Positions 54,601 through 64,000 of a DNA stretch of 64,000 nucleotides are shown here, in pieces. The notes under the pieces are model-generated. The model was not told where the DNA came from and did no database searches. It worked only from the letters and a program-made list of their open reading frames with translations. A program made the translations under genes and the position numbers. Origin of the DNA: Ciona savignyi (lineage: Eukaryota; Chordata; Ascidiacea; Phlebobranchia; Cionidae); NCBI GenBank assembly GCA_000149265.1, contig CH001357.1, positions 1,424,019 through 1,488,018 of the forward strand. Reading direction: 5' to 3'. Numbering within the stretch: position 1 is the first letter of the stretch; each line of letters opens with the position of its first letter.

Positions 54601-57600
54601 TGTATGATAAACAAACACGTTCGATTCATATAATAAGTTCTGTTTTAAACGTAACAATCCTATCATAGGTTAGAAACTTAATCAAACCTTGAACCGATAA
54701 ATTCTTCCTTGGGAAAACCGAGGGGGTTAACACACGGGCAATCGTCAGATCACCTCGCGCCCACCGTCTGCTTACCGGAGATATTGCAGTGTATTATGTA
54801 TGATTTACACGTTTCTTTAATTTAGTAGAACCCATTAAGCCGCTGGGTTCAGGCAATGTACGAAAATTGCCTTTCCCAAGGAGACAACATACTACCTCGA
54901 GACCAGTTTCGAATCTACAACCCTTCAGCCGAAAGGCGACGCACTTAACCACTAGACCAGGGGTTCCCAAACCAGGGGTCGCGACCCAAAATGGGGTCGG
55001 AGTGATAAGTAGGTGGGGTCGCAAACAGGTCATGGGGTCGGTGGGGTCAGTAAGGTATGGTAATAATGGATGTACAAAACATCTAAGATTTGACAAACCA
55101 TGTTAAATTTAGCAGTTTGTACCATGGCTTACTGTAAAACAGGCTTATATGCATCACTCTAACTAAGTCTGTACTTATGCTATCGAAAATGTAGGTGCTT
55201 ATTGTGACATCACTGTTTGATTGCTCATAATGGAATGACACGTTGTTGATTTGCAGAGTTGAATTGTTTGTATGTACTTTGCAGCAAAGATAGTTTGCTA
55301 TCAGTAGGCTGACAAGTATTGGAACTAATATTTAATTTAAATTTGGAATAGCAGTGAAAGAGTAGGTTAGGCTTGCTTATTTTACTTAATACTACCACAT
55401 GACCAAACTCAAAAGTCCAGTGAAAGAGGCTCTAAACTAGTCCAAAGTTTCGTGAAAAAATATATATTGACCTTGGGTCGCACTGGACACTTGAAAGTTG
55501 TCTTTGGGGTCGTCCTGAGAAAAGCTTGGGAACCCCTGCACTAGACTAATCTGTAGGAACTGTAGAAATAAAACACGAATATTTCATCCTACAGGGTACG
55601 ATGCTTCTAACCGGTGGAATTTGTTTTCATCTAAGCCTCGTCGGTCTTTTTTTTATTTCCCCTGAAGAAATAGAGGACCACCCCCTCAATTTATGGGGCG
55701 AGTCAAACAAGACACAAATCGCGCAACGAAGTTTTCGCAAAGAGTGTAAGGCGATAGAAAATTTCAACATTGCCCAAGAAGAGAAAAACAACATTAAAGA
55801 AGGTAGGCCTTAATTTGGCGTATCAAGTTGTAATATTTTATGAGTTCTAGTATGAATTATAAATTTTATGGATAATTGATTTATTGAACAATAAGAAAAA
55901 AGTGGGCATAATAAAATTCGCACAAAGGACCTGTCGTTTCTTGATCTACCTTATTAACCTACTCGGTTAAAATTGTTTCAGTATTTATCATTAAATTTTT
56001 TAACCAAACTAATTTCGAACCCATTATGGGCTAACTAACGCCGATTTTATATATATGGAGCTATATATAAATCGTTCACGTTAACCATTAGACCACACGA
56101 CCGTTAAAAAATCCTTAAATGAGAAGAGAAGACTTTTAAATATTTTATCCTTATATAACTTATAGCATCGTGATTTTCAAAGCTTTTTATACATTGATTA
56201 ATATTCATAAACTAGAGCAAATCTTTAAAACATTTCTTTCAATGACCGTGTTTTAACGACTGTTGTTTTGTTTTCTGGAAAGGATAGAATGTGATATTCG
56301 TGTTTATTGTCTTGAATGGAAAACCTTAAGGGAATGTATTATATAGGCAATATTTAGATTACCTTTTGTCCATCATTGGGTTAACAGAGCTATTGCATGT
56401 TTTGTGTATATTGAGGCGGTTCTTCAATTTGGACAAAACCCATTAATCCACTGGGCCTGGTCATAATGTTGTATTTTTTAACCTCATACGAACAGACAAA
56501 AACTAAACTACTTTAATTAAAACCTTTCAGAGGATCCGAAAAGTCGTTGGAATTTCGTAAAGTTATGTTGCAACCCAATATTTGCCCTCATTTTGGTATC
56601 AGACTTTCTCAGTTTGATTGCCCTCTACGTTCCTTTCGTTCATCTTATTGAACGGGCCAGGTATTTCTTAGAATTTGACAAAATTAACTTTCTGTGCGAT
56701 AGGTTGAGGCTTTGAAACCAACTTCATGCTAATTGGCCATGTCTTTAAAAAAGACATCACCTGAACCCAATGGCTTAATAGGTTAAACACAAACACCACT
56801 GTTTCTTTACATACAACACAAACCAATGTCTTCTGTATGGGGTCATAAAGTAATCTGACGATTTTCTTTGTTTTAACGAATGTTTAATCAATGCGACGCC
56901 ATAAATGTTTTCCTTTCACAAACGTTCATAGAATCCAAGGAATCGATTCGGCCACTGCAGCGTGGTTATCTCCCGCGTGTGGCTTCGGTGGCTTGGTCGG
57001 TCGCCCTGCCATAGGATATATTTGCGATCATTTAAAAATCCATCCTTTTTGGGCATACGCCGTTATACAGGTAAATACGATGGCCATTTTTGCGCGATAA
57101 ATTACCTATGTTACTATACTCAACGACAGAAATGTGTTTTAATCATTAAAACCGCTTATTTTATCGTTTTTATTAGCCAAGGATTTTAAGGATCAACACC
57201 TAGGATATTAACCTTTATTCCCGAAAAATGAAAAAAATGCAAGGGGCAGTATTACATGGACAATTAGCTCTTTATCCTCGTCCACTATTAAGTTACTGGA
57301 GCTATTGCAGTGTGTTGTGTAGGATGGAGACGTTCCTTCAATTTGGTAACCGTTAGAAAAATCCTCTAAGTGCTTTGCTACGACAAGTTACAAACCTACA
57401 AACCAGCCTGAAATGCGACACCTATACTTCACCAAGATATGCAGTCGGACATAAAGCTAACATCACCTTAACTAAGTGTATTAAAGGGTTAAACTGTGAC
57501 AACGCCTCAAAATTGAATGCAACCATGTCTAAATAGAATTCATATGAAGACACATATTTAAATACAGCATGTTTCATTGACAGCAATGTTAGACCTTATT

Positions 57601-58405
57601 CAAATAGAATTTCGTGATGTCTGTCAACTTCATACGTTTCTGCTTACCGTTTAAAAAAATTACAACTAACCAAGATTCTTGGTGAAGAATTTACGTTACT
57701 CGCTCTATGTTGCAACAAATTTGTTAAACTCTTTAATTCGCTTTGTAGATTGCTGATGGAAATTACATGTAAGAGAGAATGTCATTGTGCAATTTTGCAC
57801 TCATTTTGCTGTGCAGCTCTAGATTTTAACTTTTGTAGAAAAGAAAAACTTTTGTGAAAAAGAAAAACTTGGGCAAAACTGCTGTTATTTTCCAGGCCAC
57901 AAACTATTTATCACTGTTTACTAGCTTGTCGGCAATATCTTCGGGTAATGCATTTAACGAATATTGCCTAATGGGTTCTACTGAAATGCAACGTAATGCA
58001 ATAGCTCCGTGTGGTAACCCCTTTGGTTTTCCCATTCATGGGGATAAACATGAATATCCTATCCTATAGTACATGCCTTGACTAGGTCCATATTTATAAT
58101 CTAAATCAAACTGTCTTAGTTGGTCCAACTGTTTATTCAATTAAATATTGCATTTATTCCAGATGCTTGGCGGAGTTGGGACGTTTCTTAGTCCGTATTG
58201 GTCGACTAAAGATGGCTTGTTCGTTTACGCTGTGTTCCTTGGTATTCTTTCCGTTGGATATAGTTTGATCAAAGCCAGCGCTGGAAGGATGTTGGGGCCT
58301 TCAAATTTCACTGACGCGTTTAGTTGGATGCTTTTAATTGAAGGCATCGGAATTTGCCTTGGACCCACTATTGGAGGCGAGATTTTAGATCTATTATTTT
58401 CCTAA
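51697..58405 (+). CDS. SLC16 / monocarboxylate transporter-like MFS protein, complete, 7 exons
   Basis: Major-facilitator membrane transporter of 405 residues; SLC16 members carry monocarboxylates, aromatic amino acids or thyroid hormone, so the substrate is open. Exons: 51697-51886, 53593-53736, 54377-54540, 55595-55802, 56531-56660, 56932-57070, 58163-58405, all with GT/AG and consistent phase. The first helix is RWVVLTMAAVTNGLTWGLLY, but the usual SLC16 [DE]G[GS][WF][GA]W signature before it is reduced to GEQYTFRW. The second signature near helix 5 is present as EYFYHKRSLAEGTMGAG. A cytoplasmic loop of about 60 residues between helices 6 and 7 is charged (NLWGESNKTQIAQRSFRKEC). Helix 8 region GRPAIGYICD and the final GICLGPTIGGEILD are typical. 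The ATG at 51697 fits the frame, but a CAG at 51712-51714 could instead be an acceptor. SINEs fill the introns. Confidence 0.9.
52317..52605 (+). repeat. SINE-1 copy, full length
   Basis: Forward copy in SLC16 intron 1, CTTCCGGTTAGTCTGGCGGT to a TATCCTATCC tail. Confidence 0.85.
52772..52820 (+). repeat. SINE-2 head fragment
   Basis: TTGTGTGGCCGAATGGTTAA, then CGCGACCGATACATA; the rest is missing. Confidence 0.6.
53765..54200 (+). repeat. two SINE-1 copies, partial
   Basis: Forward pieces at 53765-53920 (ACCTGAAGGATTGCAGGTTC; GCATCCTAGGGAAAGGCACT) and about 53975-54200 (AACCACTGGCTAGTTAATTG; ACAACACACTGCAATAGCCC), in SLC16 intron 2. The first starts about 30 bases past the exon donor. Confidence 0.6.
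54231..54300 (+). repeat. SINE-2 copy, shortened
   Basis: TGTGGCCAAATGGTTAACAC to AGCATGGGTTCGAAACCTTG, middle deleted. Confidence 0.65.
54705..55560 (-). repeat. SINE-1 copy split by a hAT MITE
   Basis: Reverse SINE-1, body 54705-54957 and the last head bases 55547-55560 (TAATCTGTAGG), interrupted in its tRNA-like head by the element at 54958-55538. The ATCCT tail is not obvious. Confidence 0.8.
54958..55538 (+). mobile_element. hAT-type MITE, 581 bases, with perfect 8-base target duplication
   Basis: Ends CAGGGGTTCCCAAACC and CTTGGGAACCCCTG are inverted. CACTAGAC is duplicated exactly at 54950-54957 and 55539-55546. It contains the GGGGTCG-rich pattern of this MITE class and no coding frame. 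Inserted into the SINE-1 at 54705-55560 within SLC16 intron 3. Confidence 0.92.
55995..56105 (-). repeat. SINE-2 copy
   Basis: Reverse copy, CTAATTTCGAACCCATTATG to CCATTAGACCACACGACCGT. Confidence 0.75.
56285..56465 (-). repeat. SINE-1 copy, partial
   Basis: Reverse 3' half (ATTCGTGTTTATTGTCTTGA; CATCATTGGGTTAACAGAGC), ending about 65 bases before SLC16 exon 5. Confidence 0.65.
56745..56880 (+). repeat. SINE-1 fragment
   Basis: Forward body (GACATCACCTGAACCCAATG; AATCTGACGATTTTC), diverged, about 50 bases before SLC16 exon 6. Confidence 0.5.
57195..57450 (-). repeat. SINE-1 copy, diverged
   Basis: Reverse copy (GGAGCTATTGCAGTGTGTTG in the body), head strongly altered. SLC16 intron 6. Confidence 0.6.
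57905..58070 (+). repeat. SINE-1 copy, internally deleted
   Basis: Forward copy with head and middle deletions and an intact 3' end (GGTTTTCCCATTCATGGGGA ... ATATCCTATCCTATAG). Confidence 0.7.
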
Positions 58406-59200
58406 ACCAGTAGTCGGCAACCTCCGGCTAGTGGCGTAAAGTAACGATTTAAAAAAATATACAAATTATTTATATATAACTAATTAACTATATATACATA
58501 CAGTGGCGCCGAGCGACGCGTGCAGAGTAGGCCAGCTTACCTTGGCATTTTGCCAGAGTATGCAGCATCACCTGATTTTTACGCGTTTCGATCATCAGAT
58601 CGTCTACATTAATTTCCTGTCTGCACTACAATTCAACTACGCAAGACATACAACAGTCGCAATGGGAGAACAAAGCGTTTTTTTGTGTTTACATACACGT
58701 TCATTTCTAGTGCTGTGCCGATCAGGATTTTTCACGATCATTAAAATCCTTGCAGATTCGTTTGCTATCTAAAACGCGTCCAAAAAAACGCTTATTTTCT
58801 GACGCGAAAATGCAAACTATGATAGAAATAAATATATTAAACGATTAAACGGTTATTCACACTACTTAACTGCACAGATCAAGCTTAACCTCAAGTTTAA
58901 CTTACAAAATTTTGAATTTTAATACGGTTTGTTGTAAAACGTATATAATATAATAATATATATATATAGATATATATTTTTAATATAATCGATATATAGC
59001 ATATCGCGTATATATTTGATCGCACCTTCGCTGTGATTATACAAGGGCGATTGCGTTTTAATATCATATGCTCTAATGAAACAACAACTTAAGAAACAAC
59101 CAGACGCTTTTATCAGGTAGTTAAAGATATAATTCAAGTTTTATATTCGGTATCGAGTGTATTAATTACAGTTAGTAACGATAATCCGTACTTTTTAACT
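58406..59200. other. convergent intergenic region between SLC16 and the unknown gene
   Basis: Begins with AACCAGTAGTCGGCAACCTC, similar to a hAT-type end, but no matching second end was found. An AATAAA at 58827-58832 may end SLC16 transcripts. At about 58930-59010 there is a TA-rich palindromic stretch. Confidence 0.4.
58827..58832 (+). promoter_or_regulatory. possible polyadenylation signal of the SLC16-like gene
   Basis: AATAAA about 420 bases after the stop codon; positional inference. Confidence 0.35.
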
Positions 59201-60929
59201 TTATTTATTAAGCAATTTTGGCTTGGCCTTGGTCCAACTTGCACCTGGTCGAAATGAGTAGACGCGTGCATCTTTTTGATGACGTGCGAACGCTGGAAGC
59301 TCACGATAATGATAAGAGAGAGTACACTTATGTTTCTTTGGTATAAACAGTCTGTTATCAATTAAAAACATAAAGCGAAAATTGCGTTAAAACTTATTTT
59401 ACGCATTTCACACAATTAAAATTTTCAGGTTTAAAATGTGATTTTTTGTTGTTTGCATGATTTATTTTACAGAATGATTAATTAGATCCCGGTACGGTCT
59501 GTAATGTCCTGTTGAATATATGCCTGCCCTCACTAAATTGATTTTTAAACTACTTTTTAGTTACTCGATAATTGCGGAGATCATTTAATTTTCCAGATGC
59601 GCACATACACCTTTGGAGTGTTATATTTGTTTCACCAATTATTCCACGCAAGTAACGAAAGTCCAATGGTTTACGTCGGGACGATTACATTATTTTATAA
59701 CTCGGTCTATTGGCCGCAAACCGAACGATTATACCCTAACCGGAAGCTAAGGAATTTTTATAAGATGGGTAGGTCGGCCGATCCCCGATCAAAGGTCGGA
59801 CAGTAGTCTCGAGGTAACCTGACGATTTCTGTATGATTTCTCACTTACGGGGACAAAACACAAATTTCCTAATCTGACACACAACCTGTGAAAGACCGAA
59901 TTTAACTCCTGTTACATCTGCAGGTGCCATATACGACGCGTCCCATTCATACGACTGGACCTTTCGTTTCGCAGGAGTGTGTTTGATAATATCCTCGTTA
60001 ATATGTGGTTTAAAACCTCTCATAAGTAAACGACATGTGGAAAACGTACATTCTAAAAATTCTTCAATTAACATCATTGATTAACTTTAGGCACTTTTTG
60101 GGTTTTACCCACGAAACGGTTCGTTTCCTTATTGTTAATATTTGCATTTTGTTCTACATTGGTGGATTTCTTACTTCCCTGTTGTTGTTTTTTATTTTTT
60201 TTATCTAGCCAAGTTTACAACCTAGGACTTCTCACTAGGATCGTTTTTGTGTAGAAGTCTGTATATTTATTGTTCGCGTTAACCATGTTGCTACATGACC
60301 GTACGCTTAGCATGCCCCATTTTGAAAAGACGATTCTTTAAATAAAAATGTGTTTTTTTACAATTTTTCTTTTAACAACATGTGTTTTTTACATTTTTTT
60401 TAAAAAAGCATGTTTCCTTTTTATTCATATATCAACCGCACATAATATCAGATGCCTCAGAAAGACCACCTTTGGTGTAAACGATTCCCTCAACCTATGT
60501 TGCACGCTACGATGATTATGAATATAAATGACTTAACATATATGGCCCACGGTTTTATTCCGCTAAAGATGAAGCTGTACTTTAAACTATTTAAAAACTA
60601 GAATTCTTTCTCAAACGCAACGTTTCCAGTTATAAACAAGTCCAAGTTTTTCGTTGTTTTTTTTAGAAAACTGTTGATTGACGGCATGCTGCCTTTAAAT
60701 GTGGAAACGACTCTCGTCTATTAACGATCTTTTAACACCCTCCTGGTAACTTCCACGACGAGTTGCAACTATTTTTGATAAAATACCATTAGATTAAACT
60801 GACTCTTTTTATTAAATTTTCTGTTCATGTGTCATGAATTGTTTTACTTACTGCGATTTGGTACTTGTGGGAATCCCACACGTTTATAATTGTATTTCTG
60901 TACATTTTAACAATAGGTCGCCACGCCAT
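59201..60929 (-). CDS. probable small protein gene of unknown function, 4 exons
   Basis: Model: 60852-60929 (ATG at 60927-60929; its exon extends left-open to an acceptor at 60968), 60437-60494, 59935-60052, 59201-59351. All edges are GT/AG, phases agree and the sum is 405 bases, 134 residues plus stop. The last exon is the strongest: its sequence (CTLSYHYRELPAFARHQKDA, then VYSFRPGASWTKAKPKLLNK) looks protein-like and ends in a stop overlapping AATAAATAAAG, which doubles as a polyadenylation signal. The penultimate exon codes HINEDIIKHTPAKRKVQSYE. The product is basic, rich in Tyr and Trp, with no signal peptide or membrane segment. I do not recognise it; the style recalls small ciliary microtubule proteins, which is only an impression. 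Exon 60437-60494 has a weak donor. Confidence 0.5.
59795..59865 (+). repeat. SINE-1 tail fragment
   Basis: GTCGAGGTAACCTGACGATT-like 3' piece ending in ACAAATTTCCTAATC; strongly diverged. Confidence 0.4.
60205..60305 (-). repeat. SINE-2 copy, diverged
   Basis: Reverse copy from TAGCCAAGTTTACAACC to AACCATGTTGCTACATGACC. Confidence 0.55.
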
Positions 60930-61206
60930 GTGTCCATATTTTGTGCATGGGAAGTCGAGATTAATTTCCTGTTTACGACCGATCAGTCGATGAATTGTTT
61001 CTCGCGTTCTGTTTAACGCCGTCCAAACCTCGTGTACAAACATGTGTTTCCTGTTATGTGTGTTATATAAACTGAATATGATTTCATATTATCAGAGAGC
61101 ATTTTGGTTGGTCCTCGCTTGGACTAGCCGCGTTCTCAACCTTTTACCTTACTTACCTAAACTATGTCCAATGAGCGCTTTAACTGGCTGCACCTTGCGT
61201 GAATAC

Positions 61207-62048
61207 TGCAGCGGTTCGCCTTGTTTTCACTTCAATTCAAACATCCGCGATAAGATGGACGTCATCCACTTAAAACTGCATTATGGCGCCAGTTATTGAT
61301 CGTGTGCAAAGGCTGACCTGAAAAACATTATGACGTCAATTAAGGGTCGGTGTTGTTTGATCGTGTGCGGAAGGTGATCGAGGTCATTATGGCGCCAGCT
61401 ATTGCCGGTCAGTGTTGTTTGATCTCTGGAAATCATTATGACGTCAGTTATTGCTCGGAGTTACGAAGGATTTTGATGGGGTTCCCGGGAGAAAGACCAG
61501 CTAATGGGTCTATTTTGGGCGAACAATCACACGAGATGTTGTCGCAAGAGTGAGAAGCAGAGAATCTATAAGTGGTTTTGGAGAGAAAAGATTACATGAA
61601 TAAGACCAAAAACGGGCATCATGCAGTTTTCTCTTAGGGATTGGAGCACCAGATAAATACGGATGTTTGAACGTCAGAAGGGAAAGGGACTGACTGACTG
61701 AGGGAACGAGGACTGAGACCGAGGTGACTGCCACCTGGCGCGTTAAGCGCTAGGTTATTGAGACTTTGTGGCATAGTTGACAGAAGGAACAAGACAAAAG
61801 TCGCTTCTGCCGGAATAAACAAAGAACGAGTTGACAAGCCGCAAAGGAAAACGAACTGTCTATTAAACGCATCGCGCAGTTATTCCGACGCCAGTCGGTC
61901 CCGCGAATCGATTCCCGAGTAAAGTGCATTGATTTATTCGTGTGTTCATATTAAACAACGTTTGACAATAAACTAACCAACGTTCAACCAGCGTGGACTC
62001 GATCTTTGGAAGTCGGATATCGGAGTCAGCATATATATTCGAGCCACA
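61207..62048 (+). repeat. left LTR
   Basis: About 840 bases; contains three GACGTCA-type or ATTATGGCGCC-type short repeats in its first 250 bases. The reverse-strand open frames in it are duplicated in the right LTR and are not considered genes. Confidence 0.8.
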
Positions 62049-63161
62049 CAGAGGGCAAATCTACCCTCGACTAACCTCGAACGTTGCAGTTAACCCACGG
62101 CAAACACGTCAAACGTTGCAGTAAACGTCCTCGGCAAAAACGTCAAACGTTGCAGTGGCGACCTTTCGACGTGATTTTGAACTTAAACGCAACCTACCGA
62201 AGTCTGAAGAGTGGATACGAAGATTTCAACCGAGCAGACCCTACTGTTCACGAGAAAACAGAAGTCTGATCAAAGCAGAAGTCTGTTTAACTTTCTGCAG
62301 TAATCAAGTGAGCTAGAAGAATTGCTTTTGAATGAAGCTCACCGTTTATGTTTATTCAACATTTCCTTCAAGCATGATGAGGGAAAATTCAGCGACGATA
62401 TCAAGCAAGCAAAGAGCCGCAAATCGTCGTTCAGCCATGTTGTTTTAACCAGTTGGTCACTCGACACTAAACTGGAAGGCTCTGTCTGCGGATAAAAGCA
62501 AGCAAATGTTCGAGTTTAAAGATTTTGAATCAGCGATGCTCTCAGTTTTTCAGAAGTTATGAAACTGAGCGAAGACTGATGTAGAAATCGACTCCATTAC
62601 ACATCACATTTCTATATCACGGTGGAAAAGGTTTGAGTGTGGGCTATATAATATTGCATTTGATTTAAATCCCGAGAAGGCACATATATATTTGCTAGAG
62701 TTTATGAGAACTCAATAATTCTGTTATTTTTGCTATCGACTTGATATGTTATTTATATTGCTTGATTTACACATGTCTATTTTCCGGGAAAATCAACCCG
62801 AAGAGATTACTGCGGAATCGCAAATCTATTATGTCTCTTTATTGCTTAATATTACCGCCCAGGTTACTTAAGCAAATCGCTGCTATATGCGAAAACAGCC
62901 AAACGGCTTATATGTATCAAGCAAAAATATGAAAATAACAGCCTATAATGGCCTTTTAAGCAAAATGTGCCGCTGCATCGGGATTTTTAACAATTGCATT
63001 AAGCCAGAATCAACCTTTGACACATATATTCTCATTATTAACACACTCGTCTTACTAAAAATGTTTTGTATATTCTCTACTAACAAACTTTTAATATGAA
63101 ACACATACATTATGTGGAAGAATGAACCAATTTTGATTTTTCATTTTAACGGTGGAAGGCA

Positions 63162-64000
63162 TGCAGCGGTTCGCCTTGTTTTCACTTCAATTCAAACATC
63201 CGCGATAAGATGGACGTCATCCACTTAAAACTGCATTATGGCGCCAGTTATTGATCGTGTGCAAAGGCTGACCTGAAAAACATTATGACGTCAATTAAGG
63301 GTCGGTGTTGTTTGATCGTGTGCGGAAGGTGATCGAGGTCATTATGGCGCCAGCTATTGCCGGTCAGTGTTGTTTGATCTCTGGAAATCATTATGACGTC
63401 AGTTATTGCTCGGAGTTACGAAGGATTTTGATGGGGTTCCCGGGAGAAAGACCAGCTAATGGGTCTATTTTGGGCGAACAATCACACGAGATGTTGTCGC
63501 AAGAGTGAGAAGCAGAGAATCTATAAGTGGTTTTGGAGAGAAAAGATTACATGAATAAGACCAAAAACGGGCATCATGCAGTTTTCTCTTAGGGATTGGA
63601 GCACCAGATAAATACGGATGTTTGAACGTCAGAAGGGAAAGGGACTGACTGACTGAGGGAACGAGGCTGAGACCGAGGTGACTGCCACCTGGCGCGTTAA
63701 GCGCTAGGTTATTGAGACTTTGTGGCATAGTTGACAGAAGGAACAAGACAAAAGTCGCTTCTGCCGGAATAAACAAAGAACGAGTTGACAAGCCGCAAAG
63801 GAAAACGAACTGTCTATTAAACGCATCGCGCAGTTATTCCGACGCCAGTCGGTCCCGCGAATCGATTCCCGAGTAAAGTGCATTGATTTATTCGTGTGTT
63901 CATATTAAACAACGTTTGACAATAAACTAACCAACGTTCAACCAGCGTGGACTCGATCTTTGGAAGTCGGATATCGGAGTCAGCATATATATTCGAGCCA
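63162..64000 (+). repeat. right LTR, truncated by window end
   Basis: Near-identical to 61207-62046. The window stops within a few bases of where the LTR should end. Confidence 0.8.

Larger units (their letters stand above)
61207..64000 (+). mobile_element. LTR retrotransposon with long LTRs and short internal region (right LTR cut by window edge)
   Basis: A direct repeat of at least 839 bases: left LTR from 61207 to about 62048, right LTR from 63162 to beyond 64000. LTRs start TGCAGCGGTTCGCC; a purine-rich GGTGGAAGG lies just before the right LTR. The interior is only about 1.1 kb; it shows a short gag-like trace (SEEWIRRFQ near 62210) and nothing like protease, reverse transcriptase or integrase. 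So it is a non-autonomous or internally deleted element, probably Ty3/gypsy-related. The LTR pair is almost identical, implying a recent insertion. Target duplication cannot be checked because the right flank is outside. Confidence 0.8.

Noticed and set aside
58406-58500. A hAT element beginning CAGTAGTCGGCAACCTCCGG
   Set aside because: Only one end is recognisable; no inverted partner or duplication found nearby.
59597-59806. Forward 69-residue frame (starts near CAGATGCGCACATAC)
   Set aside because: No splice partners or family; overlaps the intron of the better-supported - strand model. Not excluded outright.
61510-61837. Open frames on the - strand of the left LTR, repeated at 63465-63791
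   Set aside because: They lie wholly inside an LTR, opposite to the element's strand, and are repeated only because the LTR is.

Overview
The window looks like nuclear DNA of an ascidian tunicate, most likely Ciona. The genes are intron-rich with small exons, the sequence is AT-rich, and it is full of tRNA-derived short repeats, one family of which ends in ATCCT repeats. The proteins are animal families (trichoplein, tetraspanin, caspase, SLC16). Two 100-base runs of N (36777-36876 and 48973-49072) mark assembly gaps. All gene models below come from reading splice sites, reading frames and family motifs by eye. No alignment or database search was run.

Layout. (1) 1-4872: the last six exons of trichoplein (TCHP), + strand, entering from the left edge. 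(2) 5008-5961: a TA-flanked MITE sitting inside a tRNA-derived repeat. (3) 7644-14302: a complete eight-exon tetraspanin, - strand, with introns crowded by SINEs and an unusual mucin-like insert in its large extracellular loop. (4) 14300-26830: gene-free, repeat-built DNA. It holds a hAT element with a perfect 8-bp target duplication, a THAP-domain DNA transposon with about 560-bp inverted ends, and a diverged duplication that preserves the empty sites of two of these insertions. (5) 26830-48345: a tandem segmental duplication. Each copy carries a caspase-like gene (+), a hAT transposase remnant, a hAT-type MITE and a one-exon seven-membrane-segment protein gene (-). Copy 1 also received a young Ty3/gypsy-type LTR element. 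The 3' part of the unit recurs a third time, inverted, at about 48440-48860. (6) 48860-51690: gap, LINE tail and old repeats. (7) 51697-58405: a complete seven-exon SLC16-type (monocarboxylate transporter-like) gene, +. (8) 59201-60929: a probable four-exon gene of unknown function, -, facing the SLC16 gene. (9) 61207-64000: an LTR element with unusually long LTRs and a short internal part, whose right LTR runs off the window.

The most interesting item is the duplicated caspase-like gene. It keeps the catalytic His and the Gln-Ala-Cys-Arg-Gly active site, but both arginines that normally build the aspartate-binding S1 pocket appear to be replaced in both copies. Each copy also carries one different apparent lesion (a frameshift in copy 1, a lost splice acceptor in copy 2), and the 7TM gene is frameshifted only in copy 2. 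The rest of the window is a good record of nested transposition, with several empty sites present in the same sequence.
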